Shown piece after piece: positions 1 to 9,520 of a DNA stretch of 64,000 nt; within the stretch, counting starts at the first letter, position 1; each line of letters opens with the position of its first letter. Origin of the DNA: Nocardioides euryhalodurans (GTDB taxonomy: Bacteria; Actinomycetota; Actinomycetes; Propionibacteriales; Nocardioidaceae); the NCBI RefSeq assembly GCF_004564375.1, contig NZ_CP038267.1, positions 1,304,501 through 1,368,500 of the forward strand, read 5' to 3'. The notes below the pieces were generated by a model. That model worked only from the letters and a program-made list of their open reading frames with translations, did no database searches and was not told the origin of the DNA. The translations under genes were made by a program, and so were the position numbers.

Positions 1-1710
1 GAACCGCTCCCGCGCGGCCGCGGAGTAGGGGTAGGTGGCGTCACCGGGGTCGTCGATGGCGTCGCAGAGGGACAGGATCTCGGTCGGGTCAGCCCCGGCG
101 ACGGCCTGCTCGAGCTCGTCGATGAGCCGCCCGCGGGAGGAGCGCCCCTCGGGGTCGGCGGCCAGGTCGCGGGCGCGACGGCCCAGGATCGCCAGGTCAC
201 GCGGCCCGATCGCCCACCGGGGACCCGTGAGGAGGTTGAGCAGGTCGGCGTTGGCGGTCAGGTCGTGGAGCAGGGTGAGCGTCGAGACCACCATCGAGAC
301 CTCAGGCAGGCGGAGCAGGCCGTTGAGTCCGACGATCTCGACCGGGATCCCGTCGGCGGTCAGGGCGTCGAAGACCTCGGCCGCCGTGGCGTTGTCACGC
401 GTGAGCACACCGATCCGGCGCCAGGTCCCGGGCTCGCGGGGATCCTCGGGGAGGGCTGCGATGTCCCGCTGGGCGGCGTGCACCTGGCCGGGCAGCCACG
501 CCAGCTCCGCGGCCACGCTCGGGTGGAGGCTGGCGCGCACCTCGCCCGGTGCGGCACCCTCGGCCGGTCGCAGCGGCGTGAGCGGCACGGCGGGGTCGGC
601 GTAGAGCGGCCGCGCGAGGTGGTTGGCCGCCTCCAGGATCGAGGCGTCGGACCGTCGGCTCACCGTGAGCTGGTGGCGCGGGATGTCGGGTGAGCCGTCG
701 GCCCGGGGAAAGGTGCGCCCGACGTGGAGGATGTTGGACACCGACGCTCCGCGCCAGCCGTAGATCGCCTGGTTGGGGTCTCCGACGGCGGTCACGGCGT
801 GACCGCGCCCCTGCCCGGCGTCGGGGCCGGAGAAGAGCGCGCCGAGCAGCATCGACTGCGCGACGGAGGTGTCCTGGTACTCGTCGAGCAGCACGATCCG
901 GAACTTGGCCCGCTCCCCCGCCCCCACGTCGGGGTGCTCGCGGGCGAGCCGGGTGGCGAGCTCGATCTGGTCGGAGAAGTCCATCAGCCCCAGCTCCCGC
1001 TTGAGCCGGCGGTAGTCCTCGACGAGCCGGAGCAGCTCGGCGCGTTCGGCGATCTTGTCGAGCACCTTCTGGAGGTCGGCCTTGGCCTTCTCCGTCGCGA
1101 GCGCCGCCTCCATCGCGCGCTGCTCGCGCGCGTCGAACGCCCGGACGTCGTCGGGCGCCACGAGGTGCTCGCTCATCGCGCCGTCGAGGGCCAGCAGGTT
1201 GCCGATGACGTGCTTGGGGCTGTCCGTGAGGAGCTGGACCTCGTGGGTGTGGCGAGCCACGGCGCGTCCGGCGAGCTGGTAGCGGGAGGCGTCGGCCATC
1301 ACCCGGGTGTCGGGCTCGTGGCCGATCCGCAGGCCCTGCTCGGTGAGCAGGGAGGCTGCGTAGGCGTTGTAGGTCGCCACGGTCGGCTCGAGCCGCTCCT
1401 CGTCCTCGGTGGCGACCTCGGGCAGCAGCCCGGCCCGGGAGAGCGCGACCCGGATGTCGATGGCGAGCTCGCCGGCGGCCTTGGACGTGAAGGTGAGGCC
1501 CAGCACCTCGTCGGCGCGCACCTGGCCGGTGGCGACGAGGTAGACGACCCGGGCCGCCATCAGCGTCGTCTTGCCGGACCCGGCGCCGGCGATCACGACC
1601 GTCGGCTCCAACGGCGCGCTGACGGCCGGCCACTGCTCCTCGCTGACGGGGAACCTGGCCTGCATCACCGCCTGCAGGTCGGCGGGGGTATGGATCTCGA
1701 CGGGGGTCAC
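1..1710 (-). CDS. adnB: AdnB-like UvrD-family helicase (C-terminus beyond left edge)
   Basis: Superfamily 1 DNA helicase, second gene of an AdnA-AdnB pair that resects double-strand breaks for recombination. The first 570 codons are present and the rest lies off the window. Seen: Q-motif Gln26, Walker A GAGSGKT at 42-48, DEYQD Walker B near residue 276 and GDPNQAIYGWRGA near 308, all intact, so the motor should be active. The nuclease half is outside the window. The start is a GTG whose last bases form the TGA stop of the upstream gene (GTGA overlap), implying translational coupling. In mycobacteria the downstream partner (AdnB) is the lead motor; naming this copy AdnB rests on gene order and intact motifs. 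Confidence 0.88.
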   Translation of the reverse strand, partial: MTPVEIHTPADLQAVMQARFPVSEEQWPAVSAPLEPTVVIAGAGSGKTTLMAARVVYLVATGQVRADEVLGLTFTSKAAGELAIDIRVALSRAGLLPEVATEDEERLEPTVATYNAYAASLLTEQGLRIGHEPDTRVMADASRYQLAGRAVARHTHEVQLLTDSPKHVIGNLLALDGAMSEHLVAPDDVRAFDAREQRAMEAALATEKAKADLQKVLDKIAERAELLRLVEDYRRLKRELGLMDFSDQIELATRLAREHPDVGAGERAKFRIVLLDEYQDTSVAQSMLLGALFSGPDAGQGRGHAVTAVGDPNQAIYGWRGASVSNILHVGRTFPRADGSPDIPRHQLTVSRRSDASILEAANHLARPLYADPAVPLTPLRPAEGAAPGEVRASLHPSVAAELAWLPGQVHAAQRDIAALPEDPREPGTWRRIGVLTRDNATAAEVFDALTADGIPVEIVGLNGLLRLPEVSMVVSTLTLLHDLTANADLLNLLTGPRWAIGPRDLAILGRRARDLAADPEGRSSRGRLIDELEQAVAGADPTEILSLCDAIDDPGDATYPYSAAARERF

Positions 1711-4700
1711 GACAGCACCGTCCCGGACTGCTGGGCGGGGCAGAGCAGCTGGAAGTCGCAGTGGTCGCAGACCTTGCCGGGGCGGACCTCGAGGGCCTCC
1801 TTGCGGACCACCTGCACCGCGGCCATCAGCTGCTCCTCGATCGGGAGGGTGCCCGACTCCCCTGGCCGCTGGGGCTCCTGCGACTGCACCTTGAGGGCCT
1901 TGGTCCCCTTGCGCAGCTGCCAGAGCTCGGCGCCTCCCGCCTCCGCGCCGGGGCCGAGGCGGTCGGCGAAGCCGCCGTGGTCGACGGCGTACTGGTAGAG
2001 GCCGAGCTGCGGGTGCTCGACCATCTCCTTGTCGGGCAGGGGGTACTTGCCGGTCTTGAGGTCGATGACGACGACCCGGCCGTCGGTGTCGACCTCGAGC
2101 CGATCGGCGCGGCCTCGCAGGAGCACCTGCTCGCCGTCGGGGAGCACCACCTCCGCCCGGAAGTCGGCCTCGGACGCGACGACGCTGCGGCCCCGCTCCA
2201 GCCGGTGCCAGTCGAGGAACCGGGCGAGCGCGGCCCGCACCTGCTCGCGCTCGCGCGTGGCCGACCAGGGAGTGCGGAACGTCAGCTGCCGCCAGACGTC
2301 GTCGACCAGGCCCATCAGGCCGTCGACGGGGTCGCCCGCGCCGGGGTCGAGCACCACCCCGGTGTCGTCGCCGAGGTCGGCTCGGGTCACGCCGTCGGCG
2401 ATGGCGTGGACGACGTTTCCGAAGCCCTGCGAGGCGCTGGTGGCGCGCGCTCCGCCTGCCTCGCGCTCGAGGAACCACTTGGCCGGGCACTCGGTGATCG
2501 AGGAGAGCATGCTGGCGGTCACCGGCACCGGACGCCCGGGAGCGACCAGAGGGCGGTCGCTGGCGGTCAGGGCGCGGGTGCCCCACCAGGTCGCCGGGTC
2601 GGCCGCCGGCACGAGCGAGCGGTCGCCGATCCGCTCGGTCGCGAGCCGGGCCAGGCGTCGCGCGGCCGCCAGGCGCAGGGGCTCGGCGGTCGCCGGGTCG
2701 GAGACCGTACGCCGCAGCTCGGCGACCAGCCCGGCCAACGACAGCGGGCGGCGCGGGCGGCCGGACTCGTGACGGATGCGCCGCTCGTCGCCGGGCGGGA
2801 AGAGCTCGGCCAGGAACCGGGACGGCTGCTCGCCGTCGTCGTCGGGCGAGGCCACCGCGGTCACCAGCAGTGTCCGTCGGGCCCGGGTGCAGGCGACGTA
2901 GAAGAGCCGCCGCTCCTCGGTGAGCATCGCCCGCGTCGAGACCGGGGGCACCAGCCCGTCCCCGCCGAGCCGGTCGGGCGCCAGCAGCGAGGCCCGGCGC
3001 CGGAGGTCGGGCCACGCCTCCTCCTGGACGTGGGCGACGACCACCAGGTCCCACTCCAGGCCCTTGGCGCGGTGGGCGGTCAGCAGCCGGACCGCGTCAC
3101 CGCGGACGCCCTCCTCGGCGAGCGTGTCACCGGGGATCTGCTGGGCGCGCAGGGTCGCCAGGAACTCGCCCACGGCCCGGTGGCCCCGCTGCTCGTCGGC
3201 GCGCGCCGCGGCCTCGAACAGCGCACCGACGGCGTCGAGGTCGCGGTGGGCCAGCCGCGCCCCCTGGCCCCCGGCCTCGACGCGGGACCGGAGCAGTCGC
3301 GGCCAGCTCGTGCCGTCCCACAGCGTCCAGAGGACGCCCTCGGCGGTGCCGTCGCCCTCGAGCACCTCCCGCGCCCGCACCAGCAGCCGGGCGAAGGAGG
3401 CGGTGCGGGCGACGGCCTCGCCGGTCAGGCCCTCGAGCAGGGCGGGGTCGAGCACGGCGGCCCTGACCAGGGCGTCGGAGGGTCGCGGGACCCGCTCCTC
3501 GGCGGCCGCCACGGCCTTCTCGCGGAGCCGGGCCTGCCGCGCCAGGGCCCGCAGCTCGGTCGCGTCGAGGCCGACGAGCGGCGAGGTGAGCAGACCGCTC
3601 ACGGTCGGGGCGTCGACGTGGTGGGGCGAGGCGGGGTCGTCGATCCCGCGGTGGACGACGAGCCGCAGGGCGGTCAGCAGCGGCTGGACGGCCGGCTCCT
3701 GGCCGAGCGGGAGGTCGTCGGCCGCGACCTCGACGGGCACACCCGCCGCGGCCAGCGAGCGGCGTACGGCGGGGAGGACCGAGCGGCCGGAGCGGACCAG
3801 CACCGCCATCTGCGACCACGGCAGGCCGTCCTCGAGGTGGGCCCGGCGGAGCCGGTCGGCGAGGTGCTCGGCCTCGGCACGGGCGGTGTCGTAGGTGACC
3901 ACCTCGACGCCGTCGCCCGGCCGGTCCTCGGCTGCGGCCTCGGGGCGTGCGAACGCCTCGCGGACCTCGGGCGGGATGCTGCCGGGGAGCGAGAGCCGGC
4001 CCGCGACCCGCTGGGAGGCCAGCAGCAGCCGGGGACCGAAGCGTCGGGTGGTGCGCAGGGCGACCACGTCGGCGGGTCGACCGTCGGCGTGGGGGAACTC
4101 GGTCGGGAACTCGAGGATGCCGCGCACGTCGGCGCCGCGGAAGGCGTAGATCGACTGGTGGGGGTCGCCCACGACCGTGAGGTCGCGGCCGTCGCCGGCG
4201 AGCGCCCGGAGCAGGCGGACCTGGCTGGGGTCGGTGTCCTGGTACTCGTCCACGAGGACGTGCGCGAACCGGGCCCGCAGCTCCGCGCGGTGCTCCTCGG
4301 CGTCGAGCACGGCGCGCTGGATCAGGTCGGCGTAGTCGGTGGCGCCCTGCAGGTCGAGGTTGAGGAGGTACTGGTCGAGGAACAGGCCCGCGGCCTCGAA
4401 CTCGGCCACGCCCTCCTCCCGGCCGATGCGGCGCAGCTCCTCGGGGCCGAGCCCCTTCTCGCGGGCGCGCGCCAGGACGTCGAGCACCTCGCGCGCGAAG
4501 CCGCGGGTGCCGACCGCCTCCCGCAGCGTGTCGGGCCAGCGCACCGACTCGGGGGCGTGGGTCAGGAGGTCCTGGAGCACCACGTCCTGCTCGGGGGCGC
4601 TGAGCAGCCGCAGCGGCGTGGCATAGAGCTCCGGCGGCGCGAAGCGCCGGATCAGGCCGAACGCGAAGGAGTGGAAGGTCGAGCTCATCGACGTCGAGAC

Positions 4701-4964
4701 GGTCCGCCCGACCCGCGCGGTCACCCGGTCGCGCAGCTGCTCGGCGGCCTTGCGGGAGAACGTCAGGGCCAGGATCGACGCCGGGTCGGCCCCGTCGTCG
4801 ATGCGCCGCGCGATCGCCTCGACCAGGGTCGTGGTCTTGCCCGTCCCGGGGCCGGCCAGCACCAGCAGCGGCCCGCCGGGGTGGTCGACGACCGCCTGCT
4901 GGTGCTCGTCGAGCACCGGGCGCGCGGCAGCCACGCGCTCGGTCACCAGCCGGTAGGTCGTCAT
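1707..4964 (-). CDS. adnA: AdnA-like ATP-dependent helicase-nuclease with Fe-S cluster
   Basis: 1085-residue UvrD-type helicase fused to a RecB-like nuclease. Seen in order: Walker A GPGTGKT at 38-44, DEYQD near 237, GDPHQSIYAFRG near 258, motif V (TAHRAKGLEWD), motif VI (YVACTRARR) near 686, then the nuclease core VVVIDLKTGK near 967. The nuclease is framed by one Cys near 825 (TECPAKW) and a C-x2-C-x5-C cluster near 1066-1076, the pattern of AddB/AdnAB 4Fe-4S nucleases. Length matches mycobacterial AdnA (about 1050). It overlaps the next gene by 4 nt. The complex processes DNA ends in the cytoplasm. AdnA versus AdnB assignment follows gene order; the family is certain. Confidence 0.93.
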   Translation of the reverse strand: MTTYRLVTERVAAARPVLDEHQQAVVDHPGGPLLVLAGPGTGKTTTLVEAIARRIDDGADPASILALTFSRKAAEQLRDRVTARVGRTVSTSMSSTFHSFAFGLIRRFAPPELYATPLRLLSAPEQDVVLQDLLTHAPESVRWPDTLREAVGTRGFAREVLDVLARAREKGLGPEELRRIGREEGVAEFEAAGLFLDQYLLNLDLQGATDYADLIQRAVLDAEEHRAELRARFAHVLVDEYQDTDPSQVRLLRALAGDGRDLTVVGDPHQSIYAFRGADVRGILEFPTEFPHADGRPADVVALRTTRRFGPRLLLASQRVAGRLSLPGSIPPEVREAFARPEAAAEDRPGDGVEVVTYDTARAEAEHLADRLRRAHLEDGLPWSQMAVLVRSGRSVLPAVRRSLAAAGVPVEVAADDLPLGQEPAVQPLLTALRLVVHRGIDDPASPHHVDAPTVSGLLTSPLVGLDATELRALARQARLREKAVAAAEERVPRPSDALVRAAVLDPALLEGLTGEAVARTASFARLLVRAREVLEGDGTAEGVLWTLWDGTSWPRLLRSRVEAGGQGARLAHRDLDAVGALFEAAARADEQRGHRAVGEFLATLRAQQIPGDTLAEEGVRGDAVRLLTAHRAKGLEWDLVVVAHVQEEAWPDLRRRASLLAPDRLGGDGLVPPVSTRAMLTEERRLFYVACTRARRTLLVTAVASPDDDGEQPSRFLAELFPPGDERRIRHESGRPRRPLSLAGLVAELRRTVSDPATAEPLRLAAARRLARLATERIGDRSLVPAADPATWWGTRALTASDRPLVAPGRPVPVTASMLSSITECPAKWFLEREAGGARATSASQGFGNVVHAIADGVTRADLGDDTGVVLDPGAGDPVDGLMGLVDDVWRQLTFRTPWSATREREQVRAALARFLDWHRLERGRSVVASEADFRAEVVLPDGEQVLLRGRADRLEVDTDGRVVVIDLKTGKYPLPDKEMVEHPQLGLYQYAVDHGGFADRLGPGAEAGGAELWQLRKGTKALKVQSQEPQRPGESGTLPIEEQLMAAVQVVRKEALEVRPGKVCDHCDFQLLCPAQQSGTVLS

Positions 4965-5064
4965 GGGTCCACCCCATCATGCGGCACCGACACGGGGGCC
5001 GTGGCCGCACCGGTCGCGGTCGGGTGTGTGTCGTGGCACGCTGGACGGAGAGGAGGCGAGAGCC

Positions 5065-5598
5065 ATGTCCGAGACCACCGAGTCCGTCACCGTCCTGCAA
5101 CGCGCGCTCGACCAGGCCGGGGACCTGGTCGCCGCCGTCCACGAGGGCCAGCTCGACCGTCCGACGCCCTGCACGGACTGGGACGTGCGCCGGCTGGCGA
5201 CGCACCTGCTCGCCGCGCCGCGGAAGTTCCTCGCGGCAGCCCAGGGGCAGGACGTCGACTGGTCGACCGACCCGGCCCCTCCGGAGTCCGGGTGGGCCGA
5301 GGCGTTCCGCGAGGCCGCCGACGACCTCGTGCACCACTGGCACCAGCAGGACGAGAGCGCCGGGTCGGCCGACTGGATGACGGCCGAGTTCGCCGTCCAC
5401 GGCTGGGACCTCGCCCGCGGGCTCGGCCGGCCGAGCTCCGGCCTGGACCCCGACGTCGCGGAGCGCGCGCTGGCGTTCATGTCGCAGGGCCTCACGCCGG
5501 AGAACCGGGGCGACGTCTTCGCCCCCGAGCAGCCCGCACCCGAGGGCGCCGGCCCCTACGAGCGGCTGGCGGCGTACGCCGGGCGCCCGGTCGACTGA
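5065..5598 (+). CDS. TIGR03086-type metal-binding protein (mycothiol isomerase fold)
   Basis: 177-residue protein of the DinB/mycothiol-dependent maleylpyruvate isomerase fold. Seen: the N-terminal block RPTPCTDWDVRRLATHLL, whose His is a usual metal ligand, and a second conserved block EFAVHGWDLARGLG with another His. These are typical of the TIGR03086 subgroup. The start is ATG at 5065, about 8 nt after a strong GAGAGGAGGCGAG ribosome site; a longer reading to 4963 would run into the divergent promoter region. It stands alone, divergent from the adnAB operon. Members may be thiol- or mycothiol-dependent enzymes, but the substrate cannot be read here. Confidence 0.8.
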   Translation: MSETTESVTVLQRALDQAGDLVAAVHEGQLDRPTPCTDWDVRRLATHLLAAPRKFLAAAQGQDVDWSTDPAPPESGWAEAFREAADDLVHHWHQQDESAGSADWMTAEFAVHGWDLARGLGRPSSGLDPDVAERALAFMSQGLTPENRGDVFAPEQPAPEGAGPYERLAAYAGRPVD

Positions 5599-5621
5599 GG
5601 AACCAGCCGTCCTCCGCCGGC

Positions 5622-6725
5622 TCAGCCGAGGTCGACGATGGCGGCCACCGGCCCGCCGCCCTCCGGCCCCTGGTGGGCTGCCGACACGGACACGAAGACG
5701 GCCGGGTCACCGGTGACGGCCGCCGTGACGCCGCCGACGGCAGCCTTGATCTGGCGGTGCCAGTGGACGTCGGAGTCGTCGAGCATGGCGTTGCGCCGGC
5801 CGCGCACCTCGCCGTCCTGGGACGCCTCGCACTTGAGGAACAGGTTGACTAGCCGGCCGTCGAGGTCGGTGTGGTGCGGCCGCTCCGGCAGGTCGAGGCC
5901 GGCGTCGCGGATCGCCTCCCAGAGGCCGTCCTGGTCGAGGGCGTCCTTCATCACCGAGTGCCCGATCCGGTAGCGACCGCCGACGCCGGGTGCGTTGCCG
6001 ACGACGACCACCTGGGCCCGGTCGAGCTCGACGCCGCTCGAGCACGACGCGACGGACGAGAACAGCGTGCGGTCCTTGAGCACCTGCTCGTCGGTCGGCA
6101 TGTCGATCTCGCCGAGCGCGACCGCGATCCCGAGGGCGGTGCCGCCGTTGGAGACGTCCATCGAGTACAGCGTGTCCTCCGTGAAGACCGTCTCCCCCCG
6201 CGACTTGGCGTCCGCGATGGTGCCGAGGGTCAGCAGCGGGGTCTTGGTCTGCACGTAGTGGACGTCGCCGGCGTCCTGGATCCCCGCCCGCTCCATCGCG
6301 ACCTTCACGGCGTCGGCGACCTTGGTGACCATCGCGGTGCGCCCGATGTCCTCGGGCAGCAGCTGCTCGCTCATGGCGAAGCCGACCGTGAGGCGCGGCT
6401 CGTCGCTCGGGACGACGTCCTCGTCGGGCACGGTCGCGAAGATCGTCGCGTGGGGGCTGATCACCCCGTCGGTGCCGCCGGACCACACGATCGGCACCTG
6501 CTGCACGGCCTCGGGGTCGGCGCCCTTCTCGACCAGCGCCTCGCGGAAGGCGCGGTCCGCGATGATCCGGGTGTAGTCGTTGACCCCGCCGTTGCCCTCG
6601 GTCTTGCCGATGATGGCGATCACCCGGTCGGCCGCGAGCACCCCCTCGTCGATGAGCTTCGTCAGCTCCGAGGCGTCCGCCACGGAGTGGATCGGCACCT
6701 TGCGGACCTCGATGGCACTGGGCAT
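5622..6725 (-). CDS. Ring-opening amidohydrolase (barbiturase / cyanuric acid hydrolase family)
   Basis: 367-residue member of the AtzD/TrzD/barbiturase family, which hydrolyses a cyclic amide bond with Ser-Lys dyads. Known substrates are cyanuric acid (to carboxybiuret) and barbituric acid (to ureidomalonate). Three pseudo-repeat signatures are visible: [14 protein letters not shown] at 40-53, [13 protein letters not shown] at 80-92 with Ser82, and [10 protein letters not shown] near 227-236. It follows carbamate kinase by 25 nt with a good AGAGGAAC ribosome site, so the two form one operon. The uracil-type permease and Mo-hydroxylase elsewhere in the window favour barbiturate; no local biuret hydrolase/allophanate hydrolase pair argues for cyanurate. 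Substrate is inferred, family is clear. Confidence 0.9.
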   Translation of the reverse strand: MPSAIEVRKVPIHSVADASELTKLIDEGVLAADRVIAIIGKTEGNGGVNDYTRIIADRAFREALVEKGADPEAVQQVPIVWSGGTDGVISPHATIFATVPDEDVVPSDEPRLTVGFAMSEQLLPEDIGRTAMVTKVADAVKVAMERAGIQDAGDVHYVQTKTPLLTLGTIADAKSRGETVFTEDTLYSMDVSNGGTALGIAVALGEIDMPTDEQVLKDRTLFSSVASCSSGVELDRAQVVVVGNAPGVGGRYRIGHSVMKDALDQDGLWEAIRDAGLDLPERPHHTDLDGRLVNLFLKCEASQDGEVRGRRNAMLDDSDVHWHRQIKAAVGGVTAAVTGDPAVFVSVSAAHQGPEGGGPVAAIVDLG

Positions 6726-6750
6726 CAGCTGGTTCCTCTCGGGTTGGGGG

Positions 6751-7689
6751 TCAGGGTCGGTCGGGCACGACGACGCTGCCGGTCTCGCCGGCGACGGCGT
6801 CGATGATCTGGTCGATGGTCGTGATGACGGCGCGGAGGCCGCCGTGCTCGACGAACCTGCAGGCAGCCTCCACCTTGGGCCCCATCGAGCCGCTCGCGAA
6901 GTGCCCCTCCGCCAGGTGGCCCCGCATCTCGGACACCGTCACGCGACCGATCGGCTCGGCGTCGGGCTGTCCGTACCGCAGCACCGCGGAGGGTACGTCG
7001 GTCGCGACGACGAGCACCTCGGCGTCGACGGTGACCGCGAGCAGCGCGGCGCCGAGGTCCTTGTCGATCACGGCTTCGATCCCGCGCAGCCCGTCGGCCC
7101 CACGGACGACGGGCACCCCGCCGCCCCCGTTGGCGACGACGACGTACCCGGCTGCCACCAGGGTGTGGACCGCGCCGGCCTCGAGGATCTCGCGCGGCTC
7201 GGGGGACGCCACGATGCGGCGCCACCCCTTCGGGCCTCGGTCCTCCCACACCTGGCCGTGGTCCATGAGAGCGCGCGCCTCCCCCTCGGGCAGGTGGCGC
7301 CCGATCGGCTTGGACGGCCGGTGCAGCCCGGGGTCGTCGGCGCCCACGAGGGCCCGCGTCACCAGCGTCGCGGTGGGGCGTGCGATCCCGCGCCGGGCGA
7401 GCTCGTTGTCGAGGGCGTTCATGAGCGTGAAGCCGAGCGTGGCCTGGGTCTGGGCGCCGCACCAGTCCAGCGGCACGGGCGGCACGACGGCCGCGGCGAT
7501 CTCGTTCTTCACCAGCAGGTTGCCGACCTGGGGACCGTTGCCGTGCGTGATGACGACATCGGCACCTGCCTCGATCAGCTCCGCCACGGCCCGCATCGCG
7601 ACCGCGGCCGCCGCCTGCTGGTCCTCGACACGTGCGCGGCCCTCGGCGTTGGTCATGGCGTTGCCACCCAGCGCCAGCAGGACCCTCAT
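6751..7689 (-). CDS. arcC: Carbamate kinase
   Basis: 312-residue amino-acid-kinase fold enzyme of ArcC length. Seen: N-terminal [22 protein letters not shown] near residues 48-60, and [13 protein letters not shown], all signatures of carbamate kinase. It interconverts carbamoyl phosphate plus ADP with ATP, CO2 and ammonia. No arginine deiminase or ornithine transcarbamoylase gene is nearby, so the carbamoyl phosphate probably does not come from arginine. The DUF2877/FdrA/DUF1116 operon in this window is a plausible source, as AllFGH is for AllK in E. coli. First gene of an operon with the ring-opening amidohydrolase. The start codon lies 6 nt after a TAGATT box, implying a leaderless transcript. 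Confidence 0.93.
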   Translation of the reverse strand: MRVLLALGGNAMTNAEGRARVEDQQAAAAVAMRAVAELIEAGADVVITHGNGPQVGNLLVKNEIAAAVVPPVPLDWCGAQTQATLGFTLMNALDNELARRGIARPTATLVTRALVGADDPGLHRPSKPIGRHLPEGEARALMDHGQVWEDRGPKGWRRIVASPEPREILEAGAVHTLVAAGYVVVANGGGGVPVVRGADGLRGIEAVIDKDLGAALLAVTVDAEVLVVATDVPSAVLRYGQPDAEPIGRVTVSEMRGHLAEGHFASGSMGPKVEAACRFVEHGGLRAVITTIDQIIDAVAGETGSVVVPDRP

Positions 7690-7695
7690 GCGGTG

Positions 7696-7771
7696 AATCT
7701 AGTGACCGGGCCGGTGCCCCACACCAGCAACAGCGGCCAACGCGCGGCCGTGCTGCTGGCAGTTGTTGCCA
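7696..7771 (-). promoter_or_regulatory. Promoter and putative operator of the carbamate kinase operon
   Basis: Dyad TGGCA-GTTGT-TGCCA at 7757-7771 (centre 7764). Downstream on the coding strand is a -10-like TAGATT (7701 to 7696), followed by 6 nt and the ATG, so transcription probably begins at the start codon. No TTGACA-like -35 is present. The centre-to-centre distance is 65.5 bp, the same as upstream of hyuA and within 1 bp of the permease promoter. Binding by the PucR protein is inferred. Confidence 0.55.
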
Positions 7772-7798
7772 ACAGGCGTGCCTGGTCCGCTCCGCGAC

Positions 7799-9304
7799 TC
7801 AGGAGTCGGCGCCACGCCCGATGGCGGCGTACCACTCGGCGAGCCGGCCGTCCCGGCTCACCCGCCGCAGCCGCCGCTCGATCTCCGAGCGGTGCACGCG
7901 CGCGCTCGCGACCAGGGCGTGGTCGCCGGCGCGCAGGGCGGTCCGCTCGTTCGGGACGAAGAGCTCGCCCTCCCGCAGCAGCAGGGACAGCACCGCCCCG
8001 CGGGGCAGCCGGAGCTCACGCACCTCGACCCCCGCGAGCCGTGACTCCGCCGGCACGGTGAACTGCAGCAGCATCGCGTCGAGGTCGTCGAGCGGTGCGG
8101 AGTCGATCCCGACGTCACGGGCGTTGACCGGTTCGGCGGCACCGGTGACCCGGGCGACCCACGGCAGGGTCGGCCCCTGCAGCAGCGTGAAGAGGACCAC
8201 CAGGAGGAACACCACGTCGAAGATCCGTTCCGCGCCGGGGAGCCCGACGCTCATCGGGATCGTCGCGAGCACGATCGGCACCGCTCCGCGCAGGCCGGCC
8301 CAGCTGACGAACGCCTGGTCGCGCCAGGCCATCCCGAACGGGGTCGCGCACACCGCCACCGACAACGGCCGTGCGACGAGCGTGAGGGCCGCCCCCACGA
8401 CCAGCGCGGTCGGCAGCGCCTCCAGCAACCGGTCCGGGCTGGCCAGCAGCCCGAGCAGCACGAAGAGGCCGATCTGCGCCAGCCACGCCAGGCCCTCCAC
8501 GAAGCTGTCGGTGGCGCGGCGGTGGGGCAGGTGCGCGTTGCCGAGCACCAGCCCGGCGACGTAGATCGCCATCAGCGGGCTCGCCCCCGCCAGCCCCGCC
8601 GTGGCGAAGGCCAGGAACGCGATCGCCAGCGTCGCCAACGGGTAGAGCCCCGAGGCGGGCAGGGCGCTGCGCGCCAGCAGGCGTACGCCGGCCGCCGCCA
8701 CCAGGCCGCCCACCAGCACGCCGGCGAGCAGCTGGTAGCCGATCTCGCCGGCGATGCCGACGACCCCGGTGCGGTCCCACGCGTCGGAGGTCACCACCGT
8801 GACCAGGATGATCACCGGCGGGTCGTTGAAGCCCGACTCCGCCTCCACCGTCGCACGCAGCCGCCCGCGGATCGGCAGCTGGCGCAGCACCGAGAAGACC
8901 GCTGCCGCGTCCGTGGACGAGGCGACTGCCCCGAGCACGATCGCGGTGCGGACGTCGACGTCGAGCACCAGCCAGACCAGTCCGCTGGTGACCGCCACGC
9001 TCACGAACACCCCGACCGTGGCGAGCACCGCCGCGAGCGGGGCGACCGGCCGGATCACCGACCACTGGGTCGTGAAGCCTCCCTCGGCAAGGATCACGGC
9101 GAGCGCGAACGTGCCGAGGACCTGGGTCAGGTCGGCGTCCTCGAAGGGCAGCCCGATGCCGGACTCCCCCAGCGCCAGCCCGATCGCGAGGTACACCAGG
9201 AGGCTCGGCAGTCCCGCCCGCGTGGACACGCGGACCGCCGCGACCGCGGCGAGCAGCACGGCCGAGCCCACGAGGACGACCGAGCTGAGGTCAGCGGGCT
9301 CCAT
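7799..9304 (-). CDS. Potassium/proton antiporter, NhaP2/CvrA type (CPA1)
   Basis: 501-residue membrane protein: about twelve hydrophobic segments in the first 390 residues, then a cytoplasmic RCK-C (TrkA-C) domain near 415-490 (PRGAVLSLLLREGELFVP..GDHALVA). That combination is characteristic of NhaP2-type K+/H+ antiporters, which export K+ or Na+ in exchange for protons; TrkA-C is the usual ligand-sensing regulatory domain. I chose ATG 9304 because the helix-rich part starts just after it (MEPADLSSVV); an in-frame ATG at 9370 would add 22 unconserved-looking residues. The ribosome site is weak for both. Transcribed divergently from the adjacent histidine kinase gene. Confidence 0.85.
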   Translation of the reverse strand: MEPADLSSVVLVGSAVLLAAVAAVRVSTRAGLPSLLVYLAIGLALGESGIGLPFEDADLTQVLGTFALAVILAEGGFTTQWSVIRPVAPLAAVLATVGVFVSVAVTSGLVWLVLDVDVRTAIVLGAVASSTDAAAVFSVLRQLPIRGRLRATVEAESGFNDPPVIILVTVVTSDAWDRTGVVGIAGEIGYQLLAGVLVGGLVAAAGVRLLARSALPASGLYPLATLAIAFLAFATAGLAGASPLMAIYVAGLVLGNAHLPHRRATDSFVEGLAWLAQIGLFVLLGLLASPDRLLEALPTALVVGAALTLVARPLSVAVCATPFGMAWRDQAFVSWAGLRGAVPIVLATIPMSVGLPGAERIFDVVFLLVVLFTLLQGPTLPWVARVTGAAEPVNARDVGIDSAPLDDLDAMLLQFTVPAESRLAGVEVRELRLPRGAVLSLLLREGELFVPNERTALRAGDHALVASARVHRSEIERRLRRVSRDGRLAEWYAAIGRGADS

Positions 9305-9520
9305 CGGCCCGTACCGCTGCGTGGACCGCGAGCGGGGCGAGGAGGGCGGCAGTCGGACTGTGGTGCACACCCGGGGGGGTCTGCCCGACCATCGGCCACC
9401 TCCTCACCCCGCTCGACCGGCACCTCCGAGTCTGCTGGCAGGAACCGCCGCAGCCCATGGGGACCGCCACCCATCTCGCCCGAGGTGACACCACCTCCGG
9501 CGATCAGGGACGCTGTCGGG

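Noticed and set aside
1761..5852. Long plus-strand open frames opposite adnA and neighbours (up to 1363 codons)
   Set aside because: Rich in Gly/Arg/Val/Leu repeats without motifs; they mirror the real minus-strand genes, an effect of very high GC. The same holds for the other long open frames opposite real genes.
5622..7689. Cyanuric acid degradation instead of pyrimidine breakdown
   Set aside because: Not excluded, but no allophanate hydrolase or clear biuret hydrolase neighbours were found, and the permease and Mo-enzyme point to pyrimidines. Kept only as an alternative.
6751..7689. Arginine deiminase pathway
   Set aside because: No arcA, arcB or arginine antiporter adjacent; the kinase pairs with a ring-opening amidohydrolase.
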